From contig NZ_CP095078.1 of assembly GCF_022919075.1 (NCBI RefSeq), forward strand, positions 2,356,001 to 2,420,000: a stretch of DNA of 64,000 nt, in the 5' to 3' direction. The position numbers and the translations under genes are program-made. Below the pieces are notes generated by a model. That model was not told the DNA's origin. It worked only from the letters and a program-made list of their open reading frames with translations, and did not search any database. Positions 33,947 to 43,963 of this stretch are shown here, piece after piece. Each line of letters opens with the position of its first letter. Position 1 is the first letter of the stretch. The DNA comes from Nocardioides sp. W7. Lineage in GTDB: Bacteria; Actinomycetota; Actinomycetes; Propionibacteriales; Nocardioidaceae.

Positions 33947-35584
33947 ATGACGTCCTTGCTGGAGGGGGCCAAGCAGCTGGTCACCCGGGGCACCGACATC
34001 GGCGCCCGGATCGAGGGTCTCGAGTCGGCGGCCGACGCTGCGTCGGGCCGGCTCGACGACGCGCTGGTGACCGAGGCCCGCGGCGTGGCCGAGCGCTCCG
34101 CCGGACGGCTGAAGCTGTCCGCCGAGCACACCGTCGTCGCCATCGCGGGCGCGACGGGCTCCGGGAAGTCCTCGACGTTCAACGCGCTGACCGGCCTGGA
34201 GCTGTCGGCGGTCGGCGTACGCCGCCCGACCACCTCGTGGGCGACCGCGTGCGTGTGGGGCAGCGACGGTGCCCGGGAGCTCCTCGAGTGGCTCGGCATC
34301 CCCGACCGGCACCAGACCACCCGCGACTCCATGCTCGACACCCGCCGCGAGGACAACAGCCTCGACGGCGTGGTCCTGCTCGACCTGCCCGACCACGACT
34401 CGACCGAGGTGTCCCACCATCTCGAGGTCGACCGTCTGGTGGCGCTCGCGGACCTGCTGGTGTGGGTCCTGGACCCTCAGAAGTACGCCGACGCCGCGAT
34501 CCACGACCGCTACCTCGAGCCGTTGAAGACACACGACGAGGTCATGGTCGTGGTGCTCAACCACATCGACTCCGTGCCGGTGGAGCGTCGCCAGTCGATG
34601 ATCGACGACGTCCGCCGGCTGCTCGACAACGACGGTCTCGCGAAGGTCCCGGTGATCGCGATCAGCGCCCGCGAGGGGATCGGTCTGGACGAGCTGCGGG
34701 CCGAGATCGGCCGCCGGGTCACGGAGAAGAAGATGACCCGGACGCGCCTCGAGGCCGACCTCCGGGCGGCCGCCGCCCGCCTCGACGAGGCGAGCGGCAG
34801 CGGTGCCCCCCGCACCCTGCCCGCCGCCCGCACGGCGTCGTTCGAGGAGGCGCTCGGCGAGGCCGCCGGCGTGCCCACGATCGTCGACGCCGTCGAGCGC
34901 TCCACCCGGATCCGGGCCACCCGGGCCACCGGCTGGCCGGCCGTGTCCTGGATCTCCGGGCTGCGGGGCGACCCGCTGAAGAAGCTCGAGCTCGACGTCG
35001 GCGACTCGGCGGGCCAGCTCGCCGGTCGCTCGACGGTGGCTCCGACCTCGGTCTCCGTGCAGCGCGCCCGGGTCGACACCGAGGTCCGCGCGTTCGCGGA
35101 CGACGCGTCCGAGGGACTCGGTGCGCCCTGGGCGGCCGCGGTCCAGCGGGTCGCCGTCTCGCGCATCCCCGAGCTGGGCGACCGGCTCGACTCCGCGCTC
35201 GCGGCGACCGACCTGGGCGGCAACCGGCTGCCCGGCTGGGTCGGTCTCGTCCGGGTCCTGCAGTGGCTGCTCCTGCTCGGGGCGATCGGCTGCGGGGTGT
35301 GGGCGGTCCTCGCGGCCGCCGACGTCACCGCGGCCGCACCGGAGATCGGCGGCCTGTCGGTTCCGCTCGTCGCTGCGGTGGCGTGCCTGGTGGTCGGCAT
35401 CGTGCTCGCCCTGGTCTGTCGCGGGGCCGTCGCCGGTGCGGCGCGCGAGCGCGCCGAGACGGTGCGCAAGCGTCTGGAGACCTCGATCTCCGAGGTCGCG
35501 ACCGAGCTGGTCGTCCGCCCGGTCGAGCAGGAGCTGGCGGCCTACGGCGCGCTGCGCTCGGGGCTCGATCAGGCGCTGAAGTAG
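33947..35584 (+). CDS. dynamin-like / Era-type membrane GTPase 2
   Basis: The 545-aa GTPase has GATGSGKSS (~68-76), LLDLPDHDS (~145) and the G4 motif NHID (~204), so its nucleotide site is more complete than in the upstream gene. Two transmembrane helices (~438-458 and ~473-492) form a hairpin near the C-terminus. Helical, charged segments flank them. ATG at 33947 is annotated; a TTG 9 nt upstream is an alternative because GGAG sits only 3 nt before the ATG. TAAGGT at 33908-33913 is a possible own -10. It probably pairs with the preceding GTPase. Confidence 0.8.
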   Translation: MTSLLEGAKQLVTRGTDIGARIEGLESAADAASGRLDDALVTEARGVAERSAGRLKLSAEHTVVAIAGATGSGKSSTFNALTGLELSAVGVRRPTTSWATACVWGSDGARELLEWLGIPDRHQTTRDSMLDTRREDNSLDGVVLLDLPDHDSTEVSHHLEVDRLVALADLLVWVLDPQKYADAAIHDRYLEPLKTHDEVMVVVLNHIDSVPVERRQSMIDDVRRLLDNDGLAKVPVIAISAREGIGLDELRAEIGRRVTEKKMTRTRLEADLRAAAARLDEASGSGAPRTLPAARTASFEEALGEAAGVPTIVDAVERSTRIRATRATGWPAVSWISGLRGDPLKKLELDVGDSAGQLAGRSTVAPTSVSVQRARVDTEVRAFADDASEGLGAPWAAAVQRVAVSRIPELGDRLDSALAATDLGGNRLPGWVGLVRVLQWLLLLGAIGCGVWAVLAAADVTAAAPEIGGLSVPLVAAVACLVVGIVLALVCRGAVAGAARERAETVRKRLETSISEVATELVVRPVEQELAAYGALRSGLDQALK

Positions 35585-35747
35585 GGGGATCTTCCGGCTC
35601 CCGCCCGAGCCGTCTGTCGTCCACAGGTGCCTCTCCCGCGGGGTTGTCCCCAGGGGCTGGGCCCGGTCGCCGTCGGCTGTCGGTGCGGCGCCGGAGTCTC
35701 GGGACTACCCACAGCCGCGACGGGCGGCTGCGACAAAGGAGAGTCCC
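35585..35747. other. 163-bp leader upstream of the SSB-like gene, with DnaA-box-like 9-mers
   Basis: TCGTCCACA (35617-35625) and TTGTCCCCA (35644-35652) each differ by one base from TTGTCCACA. CTACCCACA (35705-35713) differs by two. No origin-type AT-rich element is present. Confidence 0.35.
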
Positions 35748-36215
35748 ATGACCGACACCTTCGTGACATTGCACGGCTGGCTCGGCGGCGACGTCCAGGT
35801 CCGGCAGGCCGGCGACGCCCAGGTCGCGAGCTTCCGGCTCGCCTGCACCCCGCGCCGCTACAGCCGGCGCACCGAGAGCTGGAGCAACGGCCCCACCCAG
35901 TGGTACTCCGTGAACGCCTGGCGGGTGCTCGGGGAGAACTGCCGCGACTCGCTGCACCGCGGCGACCCGGTCGTCGTGCACGGCCGCCTCGAGCCCCAGG
36001 TGTGGATCAACAACGCGGGCGTCGAGGTCACCACGCTCGTCGTCGAGGCGAGCAGCGTCGGCCACGACCTCAACCGCGGCGTCAGCGGGTTCACCAAGAC
36101 CGTCCGAGGGGAGTCGGTCGGTGCCCGGTCCGGTGCCGAGTCTGAGGTCTCGTCTGAGGCCCAGCAGCACGATGGCGGCGACGCTCGCGAGGAGCCGGCC
36201 GCGACCGCGGCCTGA
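35748..36215 (+). CDS. single-stranded DNA-binding protein family (SSB-like, secondary copy)
   Basis: The 155-aa protein has an OB fold (~1-105) with VTLHGWLGGDVQVRQ, ASFRLACTPRRY, TQWYSVNAWR and GDPVVVHGRLEPQVW. The C-terminus is acidic/Ala-rich but lacks the DDDIPF-type tip of replicative SSB, so it is probably an accessory SSB. AAAGGAGA lies 5 nt before the ATG. The following gene is EttA. M. tuberculosis carries an SSB-like gene (Rv2478c) beside its EttA gene (Rv2477c), so this order looks conserved. Confidence 0.82.
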   Translation: MTDTFVTLHGWLGGDVQVRQAGDAQVASFRLACTPRRYSRRTESWSNGPTQWYSVNAWRVLGENCRDSLHRGDPVVVHGRLEPQVWINNAGVEVTTLVVEASSVGHDLNRGVSGFTKTVRGESVGARSGAESEVSSEAQQHDGGDAREEPAATAA

Positions 36216-36278
36216 GCGGCGGGGTGGCCGGGGCCCCGCCCCGGCCATCGCCTCGGACAGCAACTAGGCTCGGTGACC

Positions 36279-37961
<1,683 letters not shown>

Positions 37962-37969
37962 CACGAGAC

Positions 37970-38130
37970 CCGGTGGGTCGAGCGACGACTTCGTTCGGCT
38001 CGCCGGGCTCGGCACCCGCGTCGCGGCTCCCGGGTGATGCGCTCGGAGAGCTGGATGGGTCTCGACACGCGCGTCGCGACTTCGTCCCTCAGTCGCGGCG
38101 CTCGCTCGACCGAGCTGAGGTGTAGTCCGC
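37970..38130. repeat. REP-like palindromic intergenic repeat
   Basis: The stretch contains GGTGGGTCGAGCGACGAC and, inverted, GGTCTCGACACGCGCG ... GCGCTCGCTCGACC. This is the GTCTCGACAC/GCTCGACC pattern common as dispersed palindromes in Nocardioides-type genomes. It fills the gap after ettA and probably also acts as terminator between the convergent ettA and marR genes. Confidence 0.6.
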
Positions 38131-38139
38131 TGGCGCGGC

Positions 38140-38634
38140 CTACCTCAGCTCCATCTCGGGGTGGCCGGCGACGAGGTTGTCCGACACGGCGTCCATGACC
38201 CGGCCGAGGGCGGCGAAGTCCTCGTCGGCGACCAGATCGACGAGGTGGGCCCGGACTCCGGCCACGTGGACGTGCGCGGCCCGCTCGAGCAGCTCGTGGC
38301 CCTGCGGCGTCAGGCCGCAGATGATCCCGCGGCCGTCCTCCGGCGAGTTGGTACGGCGCACCAGGCCCGCGCGCTCCATCCGGCTCACCGTGTGGGTGAC
38401 CCGGCTGCGGCTGTGGGCGAGGGCGTCGGCGAGCTGCGCCATCCGCATCCGGCCCTCCCGCTCGGAGAGCCGGACCAGGATCTCGTACTCGACGAGCGAG
38501 AGGTCGAAGGTGCGGCGCAGGTCGTCGTCGAGGCGGTCCAGGAGCAGCGTGGTGCCCATCAGGTAGGCGCGCCAGGAGCGCTGCTCCTGATCATCGAGCC
38601 ACCGGGTCCCCGAGCTCGCCGCTGCGTCTGCCAC
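38140..38634 (-). CDS. MarR-family transcriptional regulator
   Basis: The 164-aa protein has a central winged helix (YEILVRLSEREG..MAQLADALAHSRSRVTHTVSRMERAGLV, then wing R.NSPEDGRG) flanked by dimerisation helices. The GTG start is at 38634. It is monocistronic and convergent with ettA. No clear inverted repeat was found just upstream and the target is unknown. Confidence 0.85.
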   Translation of the reverse strand: MADAAASSGTRWLDDQEQRSWRAYLMGTTLLLDRLDDDLRRTFDLSLVEYEILVRLSEREGRMRMAQLADALAHSRSRVTHTVSRMERAGLVRRTNSPEDGRGIICGLTPQGHELLERAAHVHVAGVRAHLVDLVADEDFAALGRVMDAVSDNLVAGHPEMELR

Positions 38635-38741
38635 CCGGGGAGTCTATGTCCCGCTGTCCCCGCGGACTGGTAGACCGAGCCCAAGACCGAGTAACGGATC
38701 GGCCGCGCGGCGACCCGCCTGCCGGGCTGGACGACCAAGCA

Positions 38742-38774
38742 GAACGCCTGGCCACCTTCCGGGGCCAGGCGTTC
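38742..38774 (-). terminator. terminator of the thiolase gene
   Basis: A perfect 12-bp stem GAACGCCTGGCC/GGCCAGGCGTTC with a 9-nt loop lies 22 bp beyond the thiolase stop on the minus strand. The remaining 38635-38741 shows nothing recognisable. Confidence 0.7.
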
Positions 38775-38795
38775 GCGGGGTACCTCAGCGACTGA

Positions 38796-40022
38796 TCACA
38801 CGCGCTCGAGGATCATCGCCATGCCCTGGCCGCCGCCGACGCACATGGTGATCAGGCCGGTGGACTTGTCGTGCCAGTCGAGGCTGTTGAGCATGGTGTT
38901 CTGCAGCCGGGCGCCGGTCATGCCGAACGGGTGCCCGACGGCGATCGCGCCGCCGTTGACGTTGAGCCGGTCGAGGTCGATGCCGAGGTCCTGGTAGGAC
39001 GGCACCACCTGGGCGGCGAACGCCTCGTTGATCTCGACCAGGTCGATGTCGCCGATGCTCATGCCGGCGTACTTGAGCGCGTTCCGGGTGGCCTCGACCG
39101 GGCCGAGGCCCATGATCTCGGGGGAGAGGCCCGAGACGCCGGTGGAGACGATCCGGGCGAGCGGGGTCAGCCCGAGCTCGGCGGCCTTCGTGTCGGACAT
39201 GATGACGACGGCGGCGGCGCCGTCGTTGAGCGGGCAGCAGTTGGCCGCGGTCACGACGCCGTCGGGGCGGAAGACCGGCTTGAGCTGGCTGGCGGCCTCG
39301 ATCGTCACGCCGGCGCGCGGGCCGTCGTCCTTGCTGACGACGGTGCCGTCGGGGGTGGTGACCGGGGTGATCTCGCGCTCCCAGAAGCCGGAGGCGATGG
39401 CCTTCTCGGCGAGGTTCTGGGAGCGGACGCCGAACTCGTCGAGCTCGTGGCGAGACAGCCCGCGCAGCTTGGCGACGTTCTCGGCCGTCTGGCCCATCGC
39501 GATGTAGGCGTCGGGGAGGACGCCGTCCTCGCGGGGGTCGTGCCAGTCGGGGGTGGTGCTGCCGTCGCCCGCCGCGGTCGCCTTGGTCCGCGCCTCGGCG
39601 GTGGCGAAGAGCGGGTTCTTCGTGTCGGGCCAGTGGTCCGAGGTGCCCTTGGCGAAGCGGGAGACCATCTCGACGCCGGCGGAGATGAAGATGTCTCCCT
39701 CGCCGGCCTTGATCGCGTGGAAGGCCATCCGCGAGGTCTGCACCGACGAGGAGCAGTAGCGGGTGATGGTCGCGCCCGGGACGCCGTCGAGACCCAGCAG
39801 CACGTTGACGATGCGGGCCATGTTGTTGCCGGACTCGCCGCCCGGCAGACCGCAGCCGAGGTAGTGGTCGTCGATCGTGCTCGGGTCGAGCCCGGGGATC
39901 TTGTCGAGCGCGGCCTGGATGATCGTCGCGGACAGGTCGTCGGGCCGCAGGTCCTTCAGCGACCCCTTGTTCGCGCGTCCGATCGGCGAGCGGGCGGCGG
40001 AAACGATGACTGCCTCGGGCAT
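38796..40022 (-). CDS. acetyl-CoA C-acyltransferase (thiolase)
   Basis: The 408-aa enzyme cleaves or forms 3-ketoacyl-CoA. All catalytic residues are visible: the nucleophilic Cys in TRYCSSSVQ (~89), His in [19 protein letters not shown], and Cys in [14 protein letters not shown] is also present. The start is ATG at 40022 with AGGAG on the minus strand, not the longer frame to 40061. Degradative (FadA-type) versus biosynthetic use cannot be decided, but a TetR regulator of the FadR-like size class and a double-hotdog thioesterase nearby suggest a fatty-acyl setting. Confidence 0.9.
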   Translation of the reverse strand: MPEAVIVSAARSPIGRANKGSLKDLRPDDLSATIIQAALDKIPGLDPSTIDDHYLGCGLPGGESGNNMARIVNVLLGLDGVPGATITRYCSSSVQTSRMAFHAIKAGEGDIFISAGVEMVSRFAKGTSDHWPDTKNPLFATAEARTKATAAGDGSTTPDWHDPREDGVLPDAYIAMGQTAENVAKLRGLSRHELDEFGVRSQNLAEKAIASGFWEREITPVTTPDGTVVSKDDGPRAGVTIEAASQLKPVFRPDGVVTAANCCPLNDGAAAVVIMSDTKAAELGLTPLARIVSTGVSGLSPEIMGLGPVEATRNALKYAGMSIGDIDLVEINEAFAAQVVPSYQDLGIDLDRLNVNGGAIAVGHPFGMTGARLQNTMLNSLDWHDKSTGLITMCVGGGQGMAMILERV

Positions 40023-40068
40023 GGGGTCACTCCTGGGTGGACGGCGCTGTCGGGTGGCCACCCTAACG

Positions 40069-40662
40069 TCACTCGAGCGCCAGGGAGCTCAGGGTCTGCT
40101 CGAGGGCGCGGGCGAGAAATCCGGCGCGATCGGCCGTCGGCTTGAGCAGCGCGGCCAGCAGGATGCCGTCGAGGGAGGCGACCAGCCACTCGGCCCGCTC
40201 CGGGCCGTGGTCCTTCCCGCGGGTCCGGAGGATGCCGTCCACGACGTCGACGAGGCCGGTGCGGGCCGTCTCGAGCACGGCCGCCAGGTCGGGGTCGCGG
40301 GTGGCCTCGATGGTGAGCTCCTGGCGGGCGAGCAGCATCTCGGGATGCGCCAGCCAGCCGAGGAACATCTGGGCGACGCTGCCGACCTTGCGGGCGGTGT
40401 CGACGTCGTGGGGCAGGCCCGCGAGCTCGGAGGCGATCGCGTCGACGTCGTCGGCGAGGCTCGCGGCGACGTACTCGGTGAGGGCGGTGAGCAGCGCCTT
40501 GCGGGTGCGCAGGTACGCCGAGCACGACCCCTCCGGGAGGCTCGCCTGCCGGTCGACGGCCCGGTGGGTGAGGCCGCGCAGCCCCTGCTCGGCGAGGACC
40601 TGCAGTGCAGCGTCGAGCAGTGCTCGACGGCGCGGGCTGAGCTCGGCGGGCGGGGCGGTCAT
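40069..40662 (-). CDS. TetR-family transcriptional regulator
   Basis: The 197-aa protein has an N-terminal HTH (RRALLDAALQVLAEQGLRGLTHRAVDRQASLPEGSCSAYLRTRKALL). The C-terminal domain is helical. It ends 47 bp upstream of the thiolase start in the same orientation and is divergent from a 59-aa membrane protein gene. Two tandem palindromic sites, TCTACA-N2-TGTAGA, lie between the divergent starts and are its probable operator. Confidence 0.85.
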   Translation of the reverse strand: MTAPPAELSPRRRALLDAALQVLAEQGLRGLTHRAVDRQASLPEGSCSAYLRTRKALLTALTEYVAASLADDVDAIASELAGLPHDVDTARKVGSVAQMFLGWLAHPEMLLARQELTIEATRDPDLAAVLETARTGLVDVVDGILRTRGKDHGPERAEWLVASLDGILLAALLKPTADRAGFLARALEQTLSSLALE

Positions 40663-40742
40663 CGGTCTCCGGCGCGGGGGGTGGACATGTGGCTCGGGAC
40701 ACTACCGCCCCGTCTTGCGCGGTACGCCGGACCGGCGTAGTT

Positions 40743-40774
40743 TCTACAACTGTAGAGATTCTACAGCTGTAGAA
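40743..40774. promoter_or_regulatory. tandem palindromic TetR operator (two boxes)
   Basis: TCTACAACTGTAGA (40743-40756) and TCTACAGCTGTAGA (40760-40773) are near-identical dyads 17 bp apart centre to centre. The second extends to a perfect 16-bp palindrome (40759-40774). They lie 12 bp upstream of the small membrane gene, over its promoter region. Confidence 0.8.
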
Positions 40775-40786
40775 AGGCTGATCCCC

Positions 40787-40966
40787 ATGATCGAGATCCC
40801 CACCATCGTCTACGTCCTTCTCGTGGCCTTCATGGTCCTGCTGGCCCTCAGCGCCCTCCTGCTGGTCGCCGTCGTCGCCGACGCGCTGGTCGCGCAGCGT
40901 CGGGTCCGGGTCGCTCGCGGTGCGAGCATCGGCACCCACTACTTCGGCCTCGCGCACAGCCACTGA
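40787..40966 (+). CDS. 59-aa single-pass membrane protein under TetR control
   Basis: The ATG at 40787 directly follows the tandem operator. The product is mostly one long hydrophobic helix (residues ~7-35, VYVLLVAFMVLLALSALLL), then a basic VAQRRVRVARG segment and a short polar tail ending THYFGLAHSH. No homologue family is recognised. The strong operator and position argue it is real and is the main target of the divergent TetR. It may be co-transcribed with the thioesterase 34 bp downstream. Confidence 0.6.
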   Translation: MIEIPTIVYVLLVAFMVLLALSALLLVAVVADALVAQRRVRVARGASIGTHYFGLAHSH

Positions 40967-41000
40967 TCCCCGCCGGCGCGCACTCTGGCAGCATCGGGGC

Positions 41001-41879
41001 GTGCGCCATACGTACGAGTGCCCCCTGCGGTGGGCCGACCTGGACCTCCTCGGACACGTCAACAACGTCGTGTACGTCGACTACCTCCAAGAGGCCCGCG
41101 TCGACATGCTGCGCACCCACCGGCCGACTCGTCCGGCCGGGGAGCTGGTCGACGGGCTGGTCGTCGTACGCCACGAGGTGCAGTACCTCCTCCCGCTGAC
41201 GTTCCGGTTCCGTCCGGTCACCATCGAGTGCTGGGTGACCGAGATCCGGGCCGCGTCGTTCACGATGGCCTACGAGATCTTCGACGCCGACCCCGAGCAC
41301 CCGAGGGGACGGCGGGTCTACGTCCGGGCGAACACGGTGCTCACGCCGTACGTGTTCTCCGAGGAGCGGCCGCGGCGCCTGAGCCGGGACGAGCGGACGT
41401 TGCTGGCCGACTTCCTCGAGCCCACCGAGCCGGTGGCGCGGCCCGAGCCGACGCCGATGCGCACCAGCGAGACGGGGCACTACCCGGTCGCGGTCCGGTT
41501 CTCCGACGTCGACGCCTACGGCCACGTCAACAACGTGAAGTACTTCGAGTTCCTCCAGGAGGCCCGGATCTCCCTGATGTCGCGGCTGTGGGGCGACGCC
41601 TGGGCCGCCGCCGGCCGCGCACAGGTGGTGGTCGCGCAGATGGACGTCGACTACCGGGTGCCGATCCTCTTCCGGCCCGAGCCGTACGACGCCTGGACCT
41701 GGATCTCCCACGTCGGCCGGACCTCGACGGTGGTCGAGTCGGAGATCCGCGACGGCTCGGTCGTCCTCGCCCGGGCCCGGGTCGTGCTGGTCTTCTTCGA
41801 CCCCTCCACCCAGCGACCCACGGTCCCCGAGCCGGCAGTGCGCGGACCGCTGGTCGCCTTCGCCGCCACGGAGTCCTGA
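41001..41879 (+). CDS. tandem-hotdog acyl-CoA thioesterase
   Basis: The 292-aa protein contains two 4HBT hotdog domains. Each opens with the same active-site strand-helix: WADLDLLGHVNNVVYVDYLQEAR (~10-32, N-terminal domain) and an FSDVDAYGHVNN copy (~160). The catalytic Asp in the DxxGHVNN motif is present in both, so both sites may be active or form a pseudo-dimer. The GTG at 41001 is preferred. It resembles mycobacterial Rv2475c, which keeps company with GlbO, PepN and EttA. Confidence 0.82.
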   Translation: MRHTYECPLRWADLDLLGHVNNVVYVDYLQEARVDMLRTHRPTRPAGELVDGLVVVRHEVQYLLPLTFRFRPVTIECWVTEIRAASFTMAYEIFDADPEHPRGRRVYVRANTVLTPYVFSEERPRRLSRDERTLLADFLEPTEPVARPEPTPMRTSETGHYPVAVRFSDVDAYGHVNNVKYFEFLQEARISLMSRLWGDAWAAAGRAQVVVAQMDVDYRVPILFRPEPYDAWTWISHVGRTSTVVESEIRDGSVVLARARVVLVFFDPSTQRPTVPEPAVRGPLVAFAATES

Positions 41880-41886
41880 GCCGGGC

Positions 41887-42261
41887 CTACTCCAGGCTGT
41901 TGACCATGAACTGGGCGGCGTGCGTCACGTAGTCCCAGAACTGCGCGTCCTGCTCGGGGGTCAGGTCGGCAGCGTCCAGGCCCGCGCGGAAGTGCATCAG
42001 CCAGTGGTCCTTGGTCTCCGGGGTGACCGCGAACGGCGCGTGCCGCATCCGCAGCCGCGGGTGCCCGCGCTGCTCGGAGTACGTCGAGGGCCCGCCCCAG
42101 TACTGCACCAGGAAGTCGCGGAACCGCTCCTCGGCCGGACCGAGGTCCTGCTCGGGGTACAACGGCCGCAGCACCTCGTCGTCCGCGACGCCCTGGTAGA
42201 AGGTCGACACGATGAGACTGATCGTGTCGAGGCCGCCGATCTCGTCGTAGAAGGTGCTCAC
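41887..42261 (-). CDS. glbO: group II truncated haemoglobin (trHbO)
   Basis: The 124-aa haem protein (GTG at 42261; the ORF extends further but without homology) has FYDEIGG at helix A/B, LYPEQDLGPAEERF and YWGGPSTYSE. The proximal His is in RMRHAPF and Trp G8 in KDHWLMHF, both diagnostic of trHbO. Family roles are O2/NO chemistry under low oxygen. It is convergent with the thioesterase gene (7-bp gap). Confidence 0.92.
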   Translation of the reverse strand: MSTFYDEIGGLDTISLIVSTFYQGVADDEVLRPLYPEQDLGPAEERFRDFLVQYWGGPSTYSEQRGHPRLRMRHAPFAVTPETKDHWLMHFRAGLDAADLTPEQDAQFWDYVTHAAQFMVNSLE

Positions 42262-42359
42262 CCGTCCATTCTCGCAACGACCACAACCGGGTCCGACAGC
42301 GGCGTGCAAGACTCGCGGCGTACCGCTTCATCAGCACATCCACGAGGAGTGATCTGCAG

Positions 42360-42788
42360 ATGCCCACCACCCGTCAGGCGACCACGAACTGGGAAGGCAC
42401 CCTCTTCGAGGGCTCCGGCAAGGTCACGCTCGAGTCGTCCGGGATCGGCACGTACGACGTGTCGTGGCCCTCGCGCGCCGAGGCCGCGAACGGCAAGACC
42501 AGCCCCGAGGAGCTGATCGCCGCCGCGCACTCGTCGTGCTTCTCGATGGCCTTCTCCAACGGTCTGGCCAAGAACGACACCCCGGCCACCTCGCTGAAGA
42601 CCACCGCCGAGGTCGAGCTGACCCCCGGCACCGGCATCACCGGCATCAAGCTCACGGTCGTCGGCACCGTCGAGGGCATCACCGAGGAGAAGTTCGTCGA
42701 GCTCGCGACGGCCGCCAAGGAGGGCTGCCCGGTCAGCCAGGCGCTCGCCGGCACCACCATCACCCTGGCCGCCTCGCTCGCCTCCTGA
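42360..42788 (+). CDS. OsmC/Ohr-family peroxiredoxin
   Basis: The 142-aa protein has two redox cysteines, in AAHSSCFSMA (~60) and KEGCPVSQAL (~122), the typical OsmC spacing. It reduces organic hydroperoxides using a dithiol donor. GAGGAG lies ~10 nt upstream of the ATG. It is followed by a 21-bp-stem hairpin shared with the convergent MscS gene. Confidence 0.9.
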   Translation: MPTTRQATTNWEGTLFEGSGKVTLESSGIGTYDVSWPSRAEAANGKTSPEELIAAAHSSCFSMAFSNGLAKNDTPATSLKTTAEVELTPGTGITGIKLTVVGTVEGITEEKFVELATAAKEGCPVSQALAGTTITLAASLAS

Positions 42789-42798
42789 GCCACCCACG

Positions 42799-42858
42799 CC
42801 GAGTCAGCAGAAGTAGAGGGCCGAGTCAGCACTACTAGTGCTGACTCGGCCCTCTACT
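42799..42858. repeat. dispersed hairpin repeat, copy 2 (bidirectional terminator)
   Basis: A CCGAGTCAGC half-site (42799-42808) is followed by a perfect 21-bp stem (42812-42832 with 42838-42858, 5-nt loop) placed exactly between the stops of OsmC and MscS. It matches the element at 10491-10543 in half-site, hairpin core and spacing. Confidence 0.8.
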
Positions 42859-42859
42859 G

Positions 42860-43885
42860 TCAGGTGACGGGGGAGTCCTCGGACACCTCGGCGGCCTGCT
42901 TCTCCTCGCGGTGCCACACCACCCGCTGGGCGAAGGGGATCTCGATGCCCTCGTGGTCGAAGCGGGCCTTGATCCGCTGACGCAGGGCGCGGGCGACGCT
43001 CCACTGCTCGTTCGGCAGGGTCTTGATGAGCACCCGCAGGTGCACCGCGTCGGCGGCCAGCAGCTCGACACCGGTGACCTCGGGCTCCTCGATGACCACG
43101 CCGCGGAAGTCGTCGTCGTTCCACAGGTCGTGGGCGATCTCGGACAGCACCCGCTGGACGCGCGCCAGGTCCTCGCCGTACCCGACGGACACGTCGACGA
43201 CCGCGCGGGACCAGTTCTGGCTCATGTTGCCGACGCGCATGATCTCGCCGTTGGGCACGTACCAGACCGTGCCGTTGAGGTCGCGCAGGCGGGTCACCCG
43301 CAGGCTCACCGCCTCCACGGTGCCGACGGCCTCGCCGACGTCGACCACGTCGCCGACGCCGTACTGGTCCTCCACGATCATGAAGATGCCGGACAGAAAG
43401 TCCTTCACCAGCGACTGGGCGCCGAAGCCGAGCGCGAGGCCGAGGATGCCGGCGCTGGCGATGATGGGGGCGATGTTCACGCCCAGCTCGCTGAGCACCA
43501 TGGTGCCGAACATCGCGATCAGGACGCCGGTGATGATGCTCTTCAGCAGGTCACCCATGGTCTTCGCGCGCTGGACGCGTCGCGTCGAGGCGTTCACCTC
43601 GCGGGCCATCGAGCCCTCGCCGGTCGAGGCGCGGCGGCGGGCGAACCGACCGCCCATCCGATTGGGCAGCACCCCCTCCTCGGCGCGCAGGACCAGCCGG
43701 TCGACGAGCTTGTGGAGGACCCAGCGGATGAACAGCCCCAGCAGGACGAGGCCCGCGATGGCGAGCGGCGTTCCGATCAGTACGTCGGCCACCTCGGCGG
43801 CGGTGTCGTTGCCGGTCCAGTCGAGGGCCGTGTTGCAGACCTGCTCGCTGTCCGCACAGGGGTCAGTGGTGGCGAGCGCAAACAT
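42860..43885 (-). CDS. MscS-family mechanosensitive ion channel
   Basis: The 341-aa protein has three N-terminal transmembrane helices. TM3 is Gly/Ala-rich (ASAGILGLALGFGAQSLVKDFLSG), followed by the beta domain (DQYGVGDVVDVGEAVGTVEAVSLRVTRLRDLNG) and a C-terminal alpha/beta domain. The signature PNGEIMRVGNMSQNWSRA is present. It opens on hypo-osmotic shock to release solutes. The terminator hairpin begins 1 bp after the stop. Confidence 0.92.
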   Translation of the reverse strand: MFALATTDPCADSEQVCNTALDWTGNDTAAEVADVLIGTPLAIAGLVLLGLFIRWVLHKLVDRLVLRAEEGVLPNRMGGRFARRRASTGEGSMAREVNASTRRVQRAKTMGDLLKSIITGVLIAMFGTMVLSELGVNIAPIIASAGILGLALGFGAQSLVKDFLSGIFMIVEDQYGVGDVVDVGEAVGTVEAVSLRVTRLRDLNGTVWYVPNGEIMRVGNMSQNWSRAVVDVSVGYGEDLARVQRVLSEIAHDLWNDDDFRGVVIEEPEVTGVELLAADAVHLRVLIKTLPNEQWSVARALRQRIKARFDHEGIEIPFAQRVVWHREEKQAAEVSEDSPVT

Positions 43886-43963
43886 GCGCCCCAGTATTCA
43901 CACGGGCACGGACGGGGTCGAACCGTCGGTGTGCTCGCTGGCGGTGACCGATATCCTGCTCTC

